Below, piece by piece: positions 34,082 to 42,870 of a DNA stretch of 64,000 nt. Made by a program: the position numbers and the translations under genes. Source of the DNA: Streptomyces sp. ISL-94 (GTDB lineage: Bacteria; Actinomycetota; Actinomycetes; Streptomycetales; Streptomycetaceae). A model generated the notes under the pieces. It worked only from the letters and a program-made list of their open reading frames with translations. It searched no databases and had not been told where the DNA came from. Within the stretch, counting starts at the first letter, position 1. Each line of letters starts with the position of its first letter. The DNA is taken from contig NZ_JAGGOZ010000057.1 in assembly GCF_018614075.1 (NCBI RefSeq), forward strand, positions 1 through 64,000, read 5' to 3'.

Positions 34082-34654
34082 ATGATCCAGATCCCGTCCG
34101 ACCTGAACCCGGGCCTCGTCCCCCTCGCCTTCCTCCTCGGAAACTGGGAGGGCGCGGGCGTCTTCGACTTCCCGGGTGAGGAGAAGTGCAACTTCGGCCA
34201 GGAGGTCGTCTTCAGCCACGACGGCCGGGACTTCCTGGAGTACACCTCCCGCACCTGGGTCCTCGACAGCGAGGGCAACAAGGTGCGGCCGCTCGAATCC
34301 GAGTCGGGCTACTGGCGCATCGACACGGACCGCAAGGTCGAGATCGTCATGGTCCGCGACCAGGGCGTCATCGAGGTCTGGTACGGGGAGCTCGCCGACC
34401 AGAAGCCCCAGATCGACCTGGTCACGGACGCGGTCGCCCGCACCGCGGCCTCCGGCCCGTACAGCGGCGGCAAGCGGCTCTACGGCTACGTCAAGAGCGA
34501 CCTGATGTGGGTCGGCGAGAAGGCCACCCCGGAGGTCGAGCTGCGCCCGTACATGTCGGCCCAGCTGAAGAAGGTCGTCACCCCGGAGGAGGTCGCGGAG
34601 ATGGCGCGCAACCTCCCGGACATGCCGGACGACGGCATCGCCTTCTTCCGCTGA
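34082..34654 (+). CDS. FABP-family / nitrobindin-like heme beta-barrel protein
   Basis: A 190-residue protein of the FABP-like (DUF1794, nitrobindin) family: a small beta-barrel that binds ferric heme and, in characterised members, isomerises peroxynitrite. The diagnostic G-x-W-x-G-x-G motif is present as GNWEGAG (about 20-26), and the distal part carries YSGGKRLYGYVKSDLMWV. The expected late proximal His is not obvious here, since the C-terminus reads PEEVAEMARNLPDMPDDGIAFFR, so heme binding is uncertain. It is followed by nur. Confidence 0.88.
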   Translation: MIQIPSDLNPGLVPLAFLLGNWEGAGVFDFPGEEKCNFGQEVVFSHDGRDFLEYTSRTWVLDSEGNKVRPLESESGYWRIDTDRKVEIVMVRDQGVIEVWYGELADQKPQIDLVTDAVARTAASGPYSGGKRLYGYVKSDLMWVGEKATPEVELRPYMSAQLKKVVTPEEVAEMARNLPDMPDDGIAFFR

Positions 34655-34745
34655 TCCGCGCGCACGCTCCAGACGTTCCGCACGCCGTGTGAGAAGGGGA
34701 TCGCGGGAGCACCCGCGGTTCCCTTCGCGCGCTTACACTGGCCGG

Positions 34746-35213
34746 GTGGTGAGCAGCGGAGACACCGAGAGCGTCGACTGGAAGAGCGACCTGCGGCAGC
34801 GCGGATACCGGCTGACACCGCAGCGCCAGCTCGTGCTGGAAGCGGTCGACACCCTGGAGCACGCCACCCCGGACGAGATCCTCGCCCAGGTGCGCAAGAC
34901 CGCCTCCGGGGTCAACATCTCCACCGTCTACCGGACGCTGGAGCTGCTGGAGGAGCTGGGGCTCGTCTCGCACGCGCACCTCGGGCACGGGGCCCCCACC
35001 TACCACCTCGCCGACCGGCACCACCACATCCACCTGGTGTGCCGCGACTGCTCCGACGTCATCGAGGCGGATGTCGACATCGCGGCCGAGTTCACCGCGA
35101 AGCTCCGTACGACCTTCGGGTTCGAGACCGACATGAAGCACTTCGCGATCTTCGGCCTGTGCAAGAAGTGCGCCGCCAAACACCGTGCCGCTCACCCCCT
35201 GGCAGGGTCGTAG
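34746..35213 (+). CDS. nur: Fur-family regulator Nur (nickel-responsive)
   Basis: A 155-residue Fur-type repressor. Residues 11-98 (DWKSDLRQRGYRLTPQRQLV...) match the sequence I recall for S. coelicolor Nur, which uses Ni(II) to repress sodF and nickel-uptake genes. Winged helix at about 20-75; the metal-rich HHHIH lies at 92-96. It also has two CxxC pairs (99-102 and 139-142), a structural-zinc pattern. GTG start is 6 bases after TACACT, so probably leaderless; a second GTG is one codon on. Next gene is ygfZ, as in S. coelicolor. Confidence 0.87.
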   Translation: MVSSGDTESVDWKSDLRQRGYRLTPQRQLVLEAVDTLEHATPDEILAQVRKTASGVNISTVYRTLELLEELGLVSHAHLGHGAPTYHLADRHHHIHLVCRDCSDVIEADVDIAAEFTAKLRTTFGFETDMKHFAIFGLCKKCAAKHRAAHPLAGS

Positions 35214-35223
35214 GCTTGGTCGC

Positions 35224-36192
35224 ATGACCAGCAGCCCTTTGCTCCATCTCCCCGGCGCCGTAGCGGCCGAAGGCCGTGACGAGGGCGTCGCCGCCCATTA
35301 CGGAGAGCTGTACGGCGAACAGCGCGTCCTCGCGGACGGCCGCGGCTTCGTCGACCTCTCGCACCGCGGAGTCGTCACCGTCACCGGGCCGGAGCGGCTG
35401 AGCTGGCTGCACCTGCTGCTCACCCAGCACCTCACCGAGCTGCCGGCCGGGCAGGCCACCGAGGCGCTGATCCTCTCCGCGAACGGCCACATCGAGCACG
35501 CGCTCTACCTCGTCGACGACGGCGAGACCACGTGGGCGCACGTGGAGCCGGGCGCCCAGGGGGAGTTGATCGCCTACCTGGAGTCCATGAAGTTCTTCTA
35601 CCGCGTCGAAGTCGCCGACCGCACCGAGGAGTTCGCGGTCGTGTACCTGCCGGCCGGTTCCATCGCCGAGGTCGCCAAGGAGCTCGTCGTACGGGAGACC
35701 GCCTACGGCCGCGACGTCTTCCTGCCCCGCGCCGAACTGGAGGCCTTCGCCGCCTCGCACGGCCCGGCCGCCGGCCTCCTCGCCTACGAGGCGCTGCGCG
35801 TCGAGGCGCACCGGCCGCGGCTCGGCCTGGAGACCGACCACCGCACCATCCCGCACGAACTGGGCTGGATCGGCACCGCCGTGCATCTCCAGAAGGGCTG
35901 CTACCGCGGCCAGGAGACGGTGGCCCGCGTCCACAACCTGGGGAAGCCCCCGCGCCGCCTGGTCTTCCTGCACCTGGACGGCTCCGAGGTGCTGCTCCCG
36001 GCGCACGGCGCCCCCGTCCGCCTCGCCGCCGACGGGGAGGAGGGCCGCCAGCTGGGCTTCGTCACCACCGCCGTACGCCACCACGAACTGGGCCCGATCG
36101 CCCTCGCGCTGGTCAAGCGAAACGTTCCGGTCGACGCCCCGCTGCTGGCCGGCGGGACGGCCGCCGCCCAGGAGGTCGTCGTAGCCCCGTAG
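35224..36192 (+). CDS. ygfZ: YgfZ/GcvT-like folate-binding Fe-S assembly protein
   Basis: A 322-residue protein of the YgfZ family, which uses tetrahydrofolate to help mature iron-sulfur enzymes. The family signature KGCYRGQETVAR is at about 225-236. The N-terminal part follows the GcvT fold (GFVDLSHRGVVTVTGPERLSWLHLL). The ATG comes 7 bases after TAGGCT, so it is probably leaderless. It faces dtd, whose stop is 22 bp away; a small hairpin (GTAGCGC/GCGCTAC) lies between. Confidence 0.93.
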   Translation: MTSSPLLHLPGAVAAEGRDEGVAAHYGELYGEQRVLADGRGFVDLSHRGVVTVTGPERLSWLHLLLTQHLTELPAGQATEALILSANGHIEHALYLVDDGETTWAHVEPGAQGELIAYLESMKFFYRVEVADRTEEFAVVYLPAGSIAEVAKELVVRETAYGRDVFLPRAELEAFAASHGPAAGLLAYEALRVEAHRPRLGLETDHRTIPHELGWIGTAVHLQKGCYRGQETVARVHNLGKPPRRLVFLHLDGSEVLLPAHGAPVRLAADGEEGRQLGFVTTAVRHHELGPIALALVKRNVPVDAPLLAGGTAAAQEVVVAP

Positions 36193-36214
36193 CCCCGTAG
36201 CGCTGACGGCGGCG

Positions 36215-36640
36215 CTACATGTCGATGACGATGGTGAACGGGCCGTGGTTGGTCAGCGCGACCCGCATGTCGGCTCCGAACCGGCCCGTCTCCACCGTCG
36301 CGCCCAGCTCGCGCAGCTGCGCCACGACCTCGTCGACCAGCGGCTCGGCGACCGCCCCGCCCGCGGCCGCGTTCCACGTGGGCCGGCGGCCCTTGCGCGC
36401 GTCTCCGTACAGCGTGAACTGGGAGACCACCAGCAGCGGCGCGCCGTTGTCGCTGCAGGACTTCTCGCCCTCCAGGATCCGCACGGACCACAGCTTGCGC
36501 GCCAGGAGCGCCGCCTTCTCCGGTGTGTCGTCGTGGGTCACCCCCACCAGCACGCACAGTCCCTCGCCGACGATCTCGCCCACGGTCTCGCCGCCCACGA
36601 CGACGCTCGCGCCGTCCACCCTCTGCACCACTGCTCGCAT
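36215..36640 (-). CDS. dtd: D-aminoacyl-tRNA deacylase
   Basis: A 141-residue enzyme that hydrolyses D-aminoacyl-tRNA, recycling misacylated tRNA. Both DTD motifs are seen: VSQFTLYGD (SQFTLY) and the GP motif ALTNHGPFTIVID near the C-terminus, where family members usually have NxGPxT; here NHGPFT. Start MRAVVQRVDGASVVV is standard. The ATG follows TACACA by 6 bases on the minus strand. Divergent from rsiG. Confidence 0.96.
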   Translation of the reverse strand: MRAVVQRVDGASVVVGGETVGEIVGEGLCVLVGVTHDDTPEKAALLARKLWSVRILEGEKSCSDNGAPLLVVSQFTLYGDARKGRRPTWNAAAGGAVAEPLVDEVVAQLRELGATVETGRFGADMRVALTNHGPFTIVIDM

Positions 36641-36776
36641 ACCACCTGTGTACCAGGACTGCACCCGTCCGGGGCCGATCGGGTGGAGTGGGACTGCACC
36701 GGGACCACGGAGAGTGGCACGATGCACGCAGGCGGTGCGGGTGCGCCGCACCGGTCGAGGGGACGGACTCGTTCGT

Positions 36777-37367
36777 ATGAATACTTCTGGTACCTCCGTA
36801 CCTGCATCACCCGCTTCCACGTCGTCCATGTCCGCAGCCGCTGCCGCGGTACGACCGCCCGCGCAGCGCACCGCCGACGCCCAGGGCACGCCGACGCCGG
36901 CCGGGGCGCTCGGGCTGCCCGAGCTGCGCGCGCTGCGCCGGGACGCGCAGCGCGACGAGGCCGATCTGAGCTATGTGCGCCGGCTGCTCCAGGGGCGCAT
37001 CGACATCCTGCGGGCCGAGCTCGCCCGGCGGACCGATCCGGAGGCGCGGGTGGTGGACCGGCTCTCGGAGATCCTTGCCGACGCGCCCTCCAGCCGGAGC
37101 GCCTCCGCGCGGCACGTGACGCTCGGGACCCCGCACGGGGAGGAGTACCGGCTGCTGGCGGCGGAGATGCTGGCAGACGTGGAGCTCTCGGACCTGGGCG
37201 CCAGAACGGACGGGGAGCTGTACGAGGGGATGGGCCGGCTGATCCGGTACGAGGAGCAGGTCTCGCGGCGCCGGCAGCAGTTGCAGCGCACGGTGGACGA
37301 GTGCACCGCGGAGATCACCCGGCGGTACCGGGACGGCGAGGCGCAGGTGGACGACCTGCTGGCCTGA
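36777..37367 (+). CDS. rsiG: Anti-sigma factor RsiG (c-di-GMP-responsive, acts on sigma WhiG)
   Basis: A 196-residue helical protein. It contains two exact copies of the c-di-GMP-binding motif of RsiG, E-x3-S-x2-R-x3-Q-x3-D: E61-S65-R68-Q72-D76 and E159-S163-R166-Q170-D174, placed on two long helices that in the known structure form an antiparallel coiled coil. Loaded with c-di-GMP, RsiG holds the sporulation sigma factor WhiG inactive. Residues 1-45 are Ala/Ser/Pro-rich and probably disordered. It stands alone, divergent from dtd. Confidence 0.92.
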   Translation: MNTSGTSVPASPASTSSMSAAAAAVRPPAQRTADAQGTPTPAGALGLPELRALRRDAQRDEADLSYVRRLLQGRIDILRAELARRTDPEARVVDRLSEILADAPSSRSASARHVTLGTPHGEEYRLLAAEMLADVELSDLGARTDGELYEGMGRLIRYEEQVSRRRQQLQRTVDECTAEITRRYRDGEAQVDDLLA

Positions 37368-37373
37368 GCTCGC

Positions 37374-37424
37374 CCCCACCCCACCCCACCCCACTCCACT
37401 CCACCCCACCCCGCCGTACGGCGC
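37374..37424 (+). repeat. CCCCA-type pentanucleotide microsatellite
   Basis: About nine imperfect tandem units of CCCCA/CTCCA directly after the rsiG stop codon, non-coding, on a stretch of strong purine/pyrimidine strand bias. Confidence 0.85.
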
Positions 37425-37471
37425 GGAAAATCGCGGGACTCGGCCGGACCGGGCGATTAGCGTGGCCCGTT

Positions 37472-38716
37472 ATGAGTGCTGACGTCCGGCCGATCGCCGA
37501 ATCCGAACTCCCCGAGTGGCTGGAGGCCCTGAACGCAGGGTTCCTGACCCCGGGCCGGGCAACCGGATCCGATGGTGCCCAGCGGGCCAAGTACAGCGAC
37601 CTCGCCCGCATCCAGGGCGCCTTCGACACCGACACCGGCCGCTGCGTGGCGACCTTCCGCTCCTTCGCGCAGGAGCTGACCGTGCCGGGCGGGACGGCCG
37701 TCCCCTCCAGCGCCGTCTCGAACGTGACGGTGCTGCCCACCCACCGCCGCCAGGGCCTGCTGACCCGGATGATGGCCGTCGAACTCGCCGCCGCGCAAGC
37801 GCGCGGGGACGTGCTGTCGACGCTGATCGCCGCCGAGTACCCGATCTACGGGCGCTTCGGGTACGGGCCCGCCGCCTCGGTCTCGGAATGGGAGATCGAC
37901 GTACCGCGCACCGGACTGGACCGGCGCCTGTCGGGGCCCGTGGACGGCGGCCGGATCGACCTGGTGGACGTGGCCGAGGTGCGCCGGGTGGGCCCGGAGC
38001 TGCACGAACGGCTGCGGGCGGTCACGCCCGGGGCGGTGAACCGGGACGCGCGCTGGTGGAGCCTGACGACCGGCCTGGAGGAGATGTCCCACCGCCCGTA
38101 CAAGGAGAAGTTCCACGCCGTGTACCGGACGGCGGCGGGCGAGGTGGCCGGCCTGGCCGCCTACGTCGCCGACGACCACTGGACGGACGCGAAGGTTCCG
38201 CTGAACACCGTGCAGGTCAGGGACCTGATCGCGGTCACCCCCGAGGCGCAGCGGGCGCTGTGGCAGTTCCTGTGCTCCATCGACTGGGTGCTGAAGGTGC
38301 GCACCGGCTACCGCGCCCCCGACGACCTCGTCGCGCAGCTGCTCCCGGACCCGCGCGCCGCCAGGCCGCTGGCCGCCGCGGACTTCCTGTGGGTGCGGCT
38401 GCTGGATGTCGTACGGGCCCTGCGGGCGCGGACGTACGCCGTACCCGGCGTGCTCGTCCTGGAGGTGACCGACGCGGCGGGCCTGGCGGGCGGCCGCTAC
38501 CGGCTGGACGCGGGCACCGCGCAGTGCGTGCGGACGGAGGAGCCGGCCGATCTGCGGCTGGACGTGTCGGCGCTGGGCGCCCTGTATCTCGGCGACGAGT
38601 CGGCGGTGCGGCTGGCCGCGCTGGGCCGGGTGGCGGAGGAGCGGCCGGGGGCGGTCGCGCTGGCCGACGCGGTGTTCCGTACCGTGCGCAGGCCGTGGTG
38701 CCCGGACGTCTTCTGA
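37472..38716 (+). CDS. Eis-like GNAT-family N-acetyltransferase
   Basis: A 414-residue enzyme of the Eis type: N-terminal GNAT domain with the acetyl-CoA loop SNVTVLPTHRRQGLLTRMM (about 88-106), a second GNAT-like domain, and an SCP2-like C-terminal domain. It ends in PDVF; in Mycobacterium Eis the C-terminal Phe carboxylate serves as the general base, so the intact end matters. Substrates may be amines such as aminoglycosides or polyamines; not determinable. ATG lies 8 bases after TAGCGT, probably leaderless. Confidence 0.9.
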   Translation: MSADVRPIAESELPEWLEALNAGFLTPGRATGSDGAQRAKYSDLARIQGAFDTDTGRCVATFRSFAQELTVPGGTAVPSSAVSNVTVLPTHRRQGLLTRMMAVELAAAQARGDVLSTLIAAEYPIYGRFGYGPAASVSEWEIDVPRTGLDRRLSGPVDGGRIDLVDVAEVRRVGPELHERLRAVTPGAVNRDARWWSLTTGLEEMSHRPYKEKFHAVYRTAAGEVAGLAAYVADDHWTDAKVPLNTVQVRDLIAVTPEAQRALWQFLCSIDWVLKVRTGYRAPDDLVAQLLPDPRAARPLAAADFLWVRLLDVVRALRARTYAVPGVLVLEVTDAAGLAGGRYRLDAGTAQCVRTEEPADLRLDVSALGALYLGDESAVRLAALGRVAEERPGAVALADAVFRTVRRPWCPDVF

Positions 38717-38775
38717 TCCGGTCCGGTTGACTGGCCTGGGGCTTCACCTGTTCAAAGAACCGAGGACTGAGGTAT

Positions 38776-39537
38776 TTGACGACTCTTGTGGAACAACTGC
38801 GCGCGGCGGGCTGCGTCTTCGCGGAGGAGGAGGCGGACCTCCTCGCCGCGGCCGCGCGCGACGGCGGCCACCTGGCGGAGCTGGCGGCCCGCCGGGTCGG
38901 CGGTGAACCGCTGGAACACGTGGTGGGCTGGGCGGAGTTCTGCGGGTTGCGCATGGAAGTGGGCGCGGGGGCCTTCGTACCGCGCCGGCGTACGGAGTTC
39001 CTGGTGCGGGAGGCGGTGGCGCTGGCCCGGCCGGGGGCCGTCGTACTGGACCTGTGCTGCGGGGTCGGCGCCCTGGGTGCGGCGGTGGCGGCGCGGGTGC
39101 CGGGCGGGGTGGAGCTGCACGCGGCGGACATCGACCCGGCGGCGCTGGCGTACGCGCGGCGCAACGTGGCCCCGTACGGCGGCAGCGTGTGGGAGGGCGA
39201 CCTGTACGGGCCGCTCCCCGAGTCCCTCCGGGGCCGGGTGGACGTGCTGGTGGTCAACGCCCCGTACGTCCCGACGGAGGAGATCGGCTTCATGCCGTCG
39301 GAGGCCCGGGACCACGAGCCGCTCGTCTCGCTGGACGGCGGCGCGGACGGGCTGGACATCCACCGCCGGGTCGCGGCGGGCGCCCTGCCCTGGCTGGCCC
39401 CGGGCGGCCACCTGCTGATCGAGACGAGCGCCCGCCAGTGCCCGTCGACGGCCGCGGCCCTGACCTCGGGGGGCCTGAAGACCCGGGTGGCCACCTCGGA
39501 GGAGTACTACGCGACGGTGGTGATCGCGGCGGCCTGA
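38776..39537 (+). CDS. PrmC-related protein N5-glutamine methyltransferase (TIGR03704-like)
   Basis: A 253-residue SAM-dependent methyltransferase related to PrmC/HemK. It has a short helical N domain, the motif I region VVLDLCCGVGALGAAV and the catalytic motif as NAPY (VVNAPYVPTEE) where true PrmC has NPPY. TIGR03704 members with this change are annotated as putative glutamine methyltransferases, and target is unknown. The start is TTG (MTTLVEQ) with GAGG upstream. Follows the Eis-like gene by 59 bp on the same strand. Confidence 0.87.
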   Translation: MTTLVEQLRAAGCVFAEEEADLLAAAARDGGHLAELAARRVGGEPLEHVVGWAEFCGLRMEVGAGAFVPRRRTEFLVREAVALARPGAVVLDLCCGVGALGAAVAARVPGGVELHAADIDPAALAYARRNVAPYGGSVWEGDLYGPLPESLRGRVDVLVVNAPYVPTEEIGFMPSEARDHEPLVSLDGGADGLDIHRRVAAGALPWLAPGGHLLIETSARQCPSTAAALTSGGLKTRVATSEEYYATVVIAAA

Positions 39538-39748
39538 CGGGCCGGAGCCGGCGCCGGGGCGCAGCCGGGCTGTTCAGCGCGGCCCGGTCGGCCGGCGGCC
39601 GGGGTGCGCTCAACCGGCGTGCCTTCCCCCCTGATTTGTTGTCCCCTTACATGTCGGCAGGTGTCCCGGCGAGGCGGAGCGGAAACGCTCGCGGGAGGTG
39701 CGAGGGTGGCGGACGGGACCGCGGGTGGGAGATGCCGCTAGCGCCCTG

Positions 39749-39766
39749 CTTGCAATAGTTAGCAAG
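39749..39766. promoter_or_regulatory. Inverted repeat upstream of the XRE regulator
   Basis: CTTGC-8bp-GCAAG, just 18 bp before the regulator's ATG and AT-rich in the spacer. It is a likely self-regulation site; binding is untested. Confidence 0.45.
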
Positions 39767-39784
39767 GTTGGGCAGGATGGAGCC

Positions 39785-40243
39785 ATGGCAACGCTCAACG
39801 TCGGAAACCTCGGCGAATACCTCCGTGAGCAGCGTCGGCAGGCCCAGCTTTCGCTGCGGCAGCTGGCCGACGCGGCGGGAGTGTCGAATCCGTACCTGAG
39901 CCAGATCGAGCGCGGGCTGCGCAAGCCGAGCGCGGACATCCTCCAGCAGCTGGCCAAGGCGCTGCGGATCTCCGCGGAGACGCTGTACGTGCAGGCCGGG
40001 ATCCTGGATGAGCGGGACCGGGACGAGGTGGAGACGCGGGCCGTCATCCTCGCCGACCCGTCCATCAACGAGCGGCAGAAGCAGGTGCTGCTCCAGATCT
40101 ACGAGTCGTTCCGCAAGGAGAACGCACTCGACGCACCTGTCGCAGCACCTGAGGCACCTGAAGCACCTGAGGCACCTGACGCAACCGAGGCACCCGGCGC
40201 GCCCGCCGACGAGACGCCGCCGAAGACGACGAACCGAATTTGA
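39785..40243 (+). CDS. XRE-family regulator of the HbhA locus
   Basis: A 152-residue protein with an N-terminal helix-turn-helix (GEYLREQRRQAQLSLRQLADAAGVSNPYLSQIERG at about 10-44), a short dimerisation part, and a low-complexity tail made of PEAPEAPEAP and similar triplets. It resembles Mycobacterium Rv0474, which likewise stands directly before hbhA (Rv0475) and a DUF2516 gene (Rv0476). It lies 17 bp before the HbhA-like gene. Target unknown; autoregulation via the repeat at 39749-39766 is plausible. Confidence 0.9.
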   Translation: MATLNVGNLGEYLREQRRQAQLSLRQLADAAGVSNPYLSQIERGLRKPSADILQQLAKALRISAETLYVQAGILDERDRDEVETRAVILADPSINERQKQVLLQIYESFRKENALDAPVAAPEAPEAPEAPDATEAPGAPADETPPKTTNRI

Positions 40244-40260
40244 TCCGGGAGGACCAGCAC

Positions 40261-40860
40261 ATGGCCATCGCCGATGACCTGAAGAAGACCCTCACCGACC
40301 CCACGCCGCTCTACTTCGCCGCCGGCACCGCCGACTTGGCCGTGCAGCAGGCCAAGAAGGTGCCGGGGCTCATCGAGCAGCTGCGCGCCGAGGCCCCCGC
40401 GCGCATCGAGGCCGTGAAGAACACCGACCCGAAGGTCGTGCAGGAGAAGGCCAGGGAAGCGGCCAAGGAGGCGCAGGAGGCGGTCACCGCCAAGGTCGCC
40501 GAGGTGCTCGGCGCGATCGACCCGAAGAAGCTCGGGGAGACCGCGCAGGACCTGGCGCTGCGCGGCGTGGGTGTGGCCGCGGAGTACGCGGTCCGCGCCA
40601 AGGAGACGTACGACAAGGTCGCCGAGCACGGCGAGCAGGCCGTGCGGGCCTGGCGGGGCGAGGTCTCCGAGGAGATCGTCGAGATCGCCGTCGCGGTCGA
40701 GCCCGAGGCGCGGACGGAGGCCAAGGACGAGTCGGAGGCCGAGCCCGAGGCTGCCGCCGAGTCCGAGGCCGCCGCCGAGGAGAAGCCGGCCGCCAGGAAG
40801 ACCACCGCGCGCAAGAGCACGGCCAAGAAGGCCGCCGCCACGCCGGGTGGCGAGAGCTGA
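40261..40860 (+). CDS. HbhA-like coiled-coil protein with Lys-rich tail
   Basis: A 199-residue protein like mycobacterial heparin-binding hemagglutinin. A long helical region (1-145) is followed by an acidic linker and a Lys/Ala-rich C-terminus (KPAARKTTARKSTAKKAAA), the heparin-binding type of tail. Streptomyces is not a pathogen, so the ancestral job is probably on intracytoplasmic lipid bodies or the inner membrane, as suggested for HbhA; inference. RBS GGGAGGAC precedes the ATG. Middle gene of an XRE-HbhA-DUF2516 set. Confidence 0.88.
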   Translation: MAIADDLKKTLTDPTPLYFAAGTADLAVQQAKKVPGLIEQLRAEAPARIEAVKNTDPKVVQEKAREAAKEAQEAVTAKVAEVLGAIDPKKLGETAQDLALRGVGVAAEYAVRAKETYDKVAEHGEQAVRAWRGEVSEEIVEIAVAVEPEARTEAKDESEAEPEAAAESEAAAEEKPAARKTTARKSTAKKAAATPGGES

Positions 40861-40950
40861 ACCGCATGAGCACCGCCGGGCCGGGCACCCTTTGTGGGTC
40901 CGGCCCGGTAGCGTGGAAGCACAGCGGAAGATGAGAAGGCGGTCGAAGCG

Positions 40951-41289
40951 ATGCTGATGAACGGGTTCGATAACGGGGTGCTCCCGTTGCTCGGGTTCGC
41001 CGTGCTGGCGCTCGCCGTCGTGGCCTTCGTGTTCGCGGTGCTGGCGCGCGAGGACGCGTACCGGGCGGCCGACAAGCAGACCAAGACCTTCTGGCTGGTC
41101 ATCCTCGGCATCACCGTCCTGGTCGACGCCTTCCTGGGGATGCTCTTCCTGCAGATCGCCGGTCTGGTCGCGACCATCGTGTTCTTCGTCGACGTACGCC
41201 CCGCCATCAAGCAGGCCTCGGGCGGCGGTCGGCGCCGCGGCGGCAGCAGCAGCGACGGTCCGTACGGGCCCTACAACGGCGGACGGTAA
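40951..41289 (+). CDS. DUF2516 membrane protein
   Basis: A 112-residue protein with three hydrophobic helices (LLGFAVLALAVVAFVFAVLA, FWLVILGITVLVDAFLGMLF, LQIAGLVATIVFFV) and a Gly/Arg/Ser-rich tail. The AREDAYRAADKQTKTFWL loop is typical of DUF2516. It matches Rv0476, which follows hbhA in mycobacteria. Function unknown. Convergent with the phosphatase gene 30 bp on. Confidence 0.9.
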   Translation: MLMNGFDNGVLPLLGFAVLALAVVAFVFAVLAREDAYRAADKQTKTFWLVILGITVLVDAFLGMLFLQIAGLVATIVFFVDVRPAIKQASGGGRRRGGSSSDGPYGPYNGGR

Positions 41290-41318
41290 CCCTCCCGCAC
41301 CTCCGGACCTGCTCCCCG

Positions 41319-42641
41319 TCAGCCCTCCGCGCGGGAGAGCAGGACCACGGCCACGTCGTCGGTGAGTTCGCCGCCGTTGAGGCGGCGGGCCTCGGTGACG
41401 GAGGCCTCCAGCAGGCTCTCGCCGCTCAGGCCGCGGTCCAGGTGGCGGTTGATCATCTCGACCATGCCGTCCTGCCCGAGTCGCTCCTTGCCCTCGCCGA
41501 TCCGGCCCTCGATCAGGCCGTCCGTGTAGAGCATCAGGCTCCACGTGCCGCCGAGCTCGACCTGGCGGCGGGGCCAGCGGGCGCGGGGCAGCAGTCCCAG
41601 TGCCGGGCCGCTGTTCTCGTACGGGAGCAGGCGCGCGGGGCGCCCCGGCCTGGAGATCAGCGGCGCCGGGTGGCCGGCCAGGCACAGGCCCGCGCGCCGG
41701 CCGTCGGGGGAGATGTCGACCGTGCACAGCGTCGCGAAGATCTCCTCGCAGGGGCGCTCGACCTCCAGGACTTGCTGGAGCGTGGACAACAGGTCGTCGC
41801 CACACAGGCCGGCCAGGGTCAGGGCGCGCCAGGCGATGCGGAGCTCGACGCCGAGGGCGGCCTCGTCGGGGCCGTGGCCGCAGACGTCGCCGATCATGGC
41901 GTGGACGGTGCCGTCGGGGGTGCGGACGGTGTCGTAGAAGTCCCCGCCGAGCAGGGCCCGGCTGCGGCCGGGGCGGTAGCGGGCGGCGAAGCGGAGGTCG
42001 GAGCCCTCCAGGAGGGGGTTCGGGAGCAGTCCGCGTTCCAGGCGGGCGTTCTCCTGGGCCCGCAGTTTCGATTCTGCAAGCTTGTACTGGGCGATGTCGG
42101 CCCGCTTTCTCTCCACGGCGTAGCGGATGGCGCGGCTGAGGAGGCGGCCGTCCAGCTCGTCGCGGAAGAGGAAGTCCTGGGCGCCGACCCGAACGGCTTC
42201 GGCGGCGCGTTCGGCGTCGGCCTCGGCGGTGAGGACGAGGACGGCGTGGCGGGGGGCGATGCGGAGGACTTGGCGGAGGTTGGCGAGCTGGTCCACGGCG
42301 GTGGCCGTGGCCATGGCCGCGGCCGTGGCGGCGGCGGGGGTGCGGGGGCTCGCGTCCGGGAGCGAGAGGTCGAGCAGGATGCAGTGCACGTCGGGGGTGA
42401 GCAGCCGCTCGGCCTCGGTGAGGTTGCGGGCGGTGCGGAGCCGGATGCGGTGGCCGTCGGTGTCGAGGATCTCGGGGACGGTGAGGCCGCCCGCGGGGTC
42501 GTCCTCGATGACGAGGAGGGTCAGCGGGGTGGTGTGGGGCGCGGCGGGCGCCGCTGCGGTGGGCGGTGCGGCGGTGTGCAGAACGGCCTCACCGCTCTCC
42601 GTGGCCGGGGTGTCCCTCTGCCGCGGTACGGGTACGGGCAT
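41319..42641 (-). CDS. Receiver-domain PP2C (RsbU/SpoIIE-type) phosphatase
   Basis: A 440-residue protein: disordered N-terminus (1-38), a response-regulator receiver (LLVIEDDPAG; CILLDLSLPDAS with the phospho-Asp; VLVLTAEADAERA), a linker helix, and a PP2C-type serine phosphatase domain (ALLGGDFYDTVR; MIGDVCGHGPDEAALG; MLYTDGLIEGR; ELTDDVAVVLLSR). Such proteins dephosphorylate anti-sigma antagonists when their receiver is phosphorylated. No kinase or anti-sigma gene is adjacent, so it is an orphan. An Ala/Thr run (PAAATAAAMATATAV) interrupts the receiver. Confidence 0.9.
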   Translation of the reverse strand: MPVPVPRQRDTPATESGEAVLHTAAPPTAAAPAAPHTTPLTLLVIEDDPAGGLTVPEILDTDGHRIRLRTARNLTEAERLLTPDVHCILLDLSLPDASPRTPAAATAAAMATATAVDQLANLRQVLRIAPRHAVLVLTAEADAERAAEAVRVGAQDFLFRDELDGRLLSRAIRYAVERKRADIAQYKLAESKLRAQENARLERGLLPNPLLEGSDLRFAARYRPGRSRALLGGDFYDTVRTPDGTVHAMIGDVCGHGPDEAALGVELRIAWRALTLAGLCGDDLLSTLQQVLEVERPCEEIFATLCTVDISPDGRRAGLCLAGHPAPLISRPGRPARLLPYENSGPALGLLPRARWPRRQVELGGTWSLMLYTDGLIEGRIGEGKERLGQDGMVEMINRHLDRGLSGESLLEASVTEARRLNGGELTDDVAVVLLSRAEG

Positions 42642-42870
42642 CGTCTCCGGTTCCTTCCCTCCCCCCGAGGGTGCGCTCGTCCGGGCGACCCTAGCGGTCC
42701 TGGGCAGGGGAGCGGAATGCCGTGGCCGGCCATGGCCTCCGTCATATGCCCTTATCGCGGGGGAAAATCGGCCTTACTGATGACCAACGTCACGGCGGGG
42801 GCGCCGCGCGTCCCGCCTAGCGAGACGTCCGGCGCGCCCTTTCGGTTGCCTCCGGCGCCCTTCTCACTCG

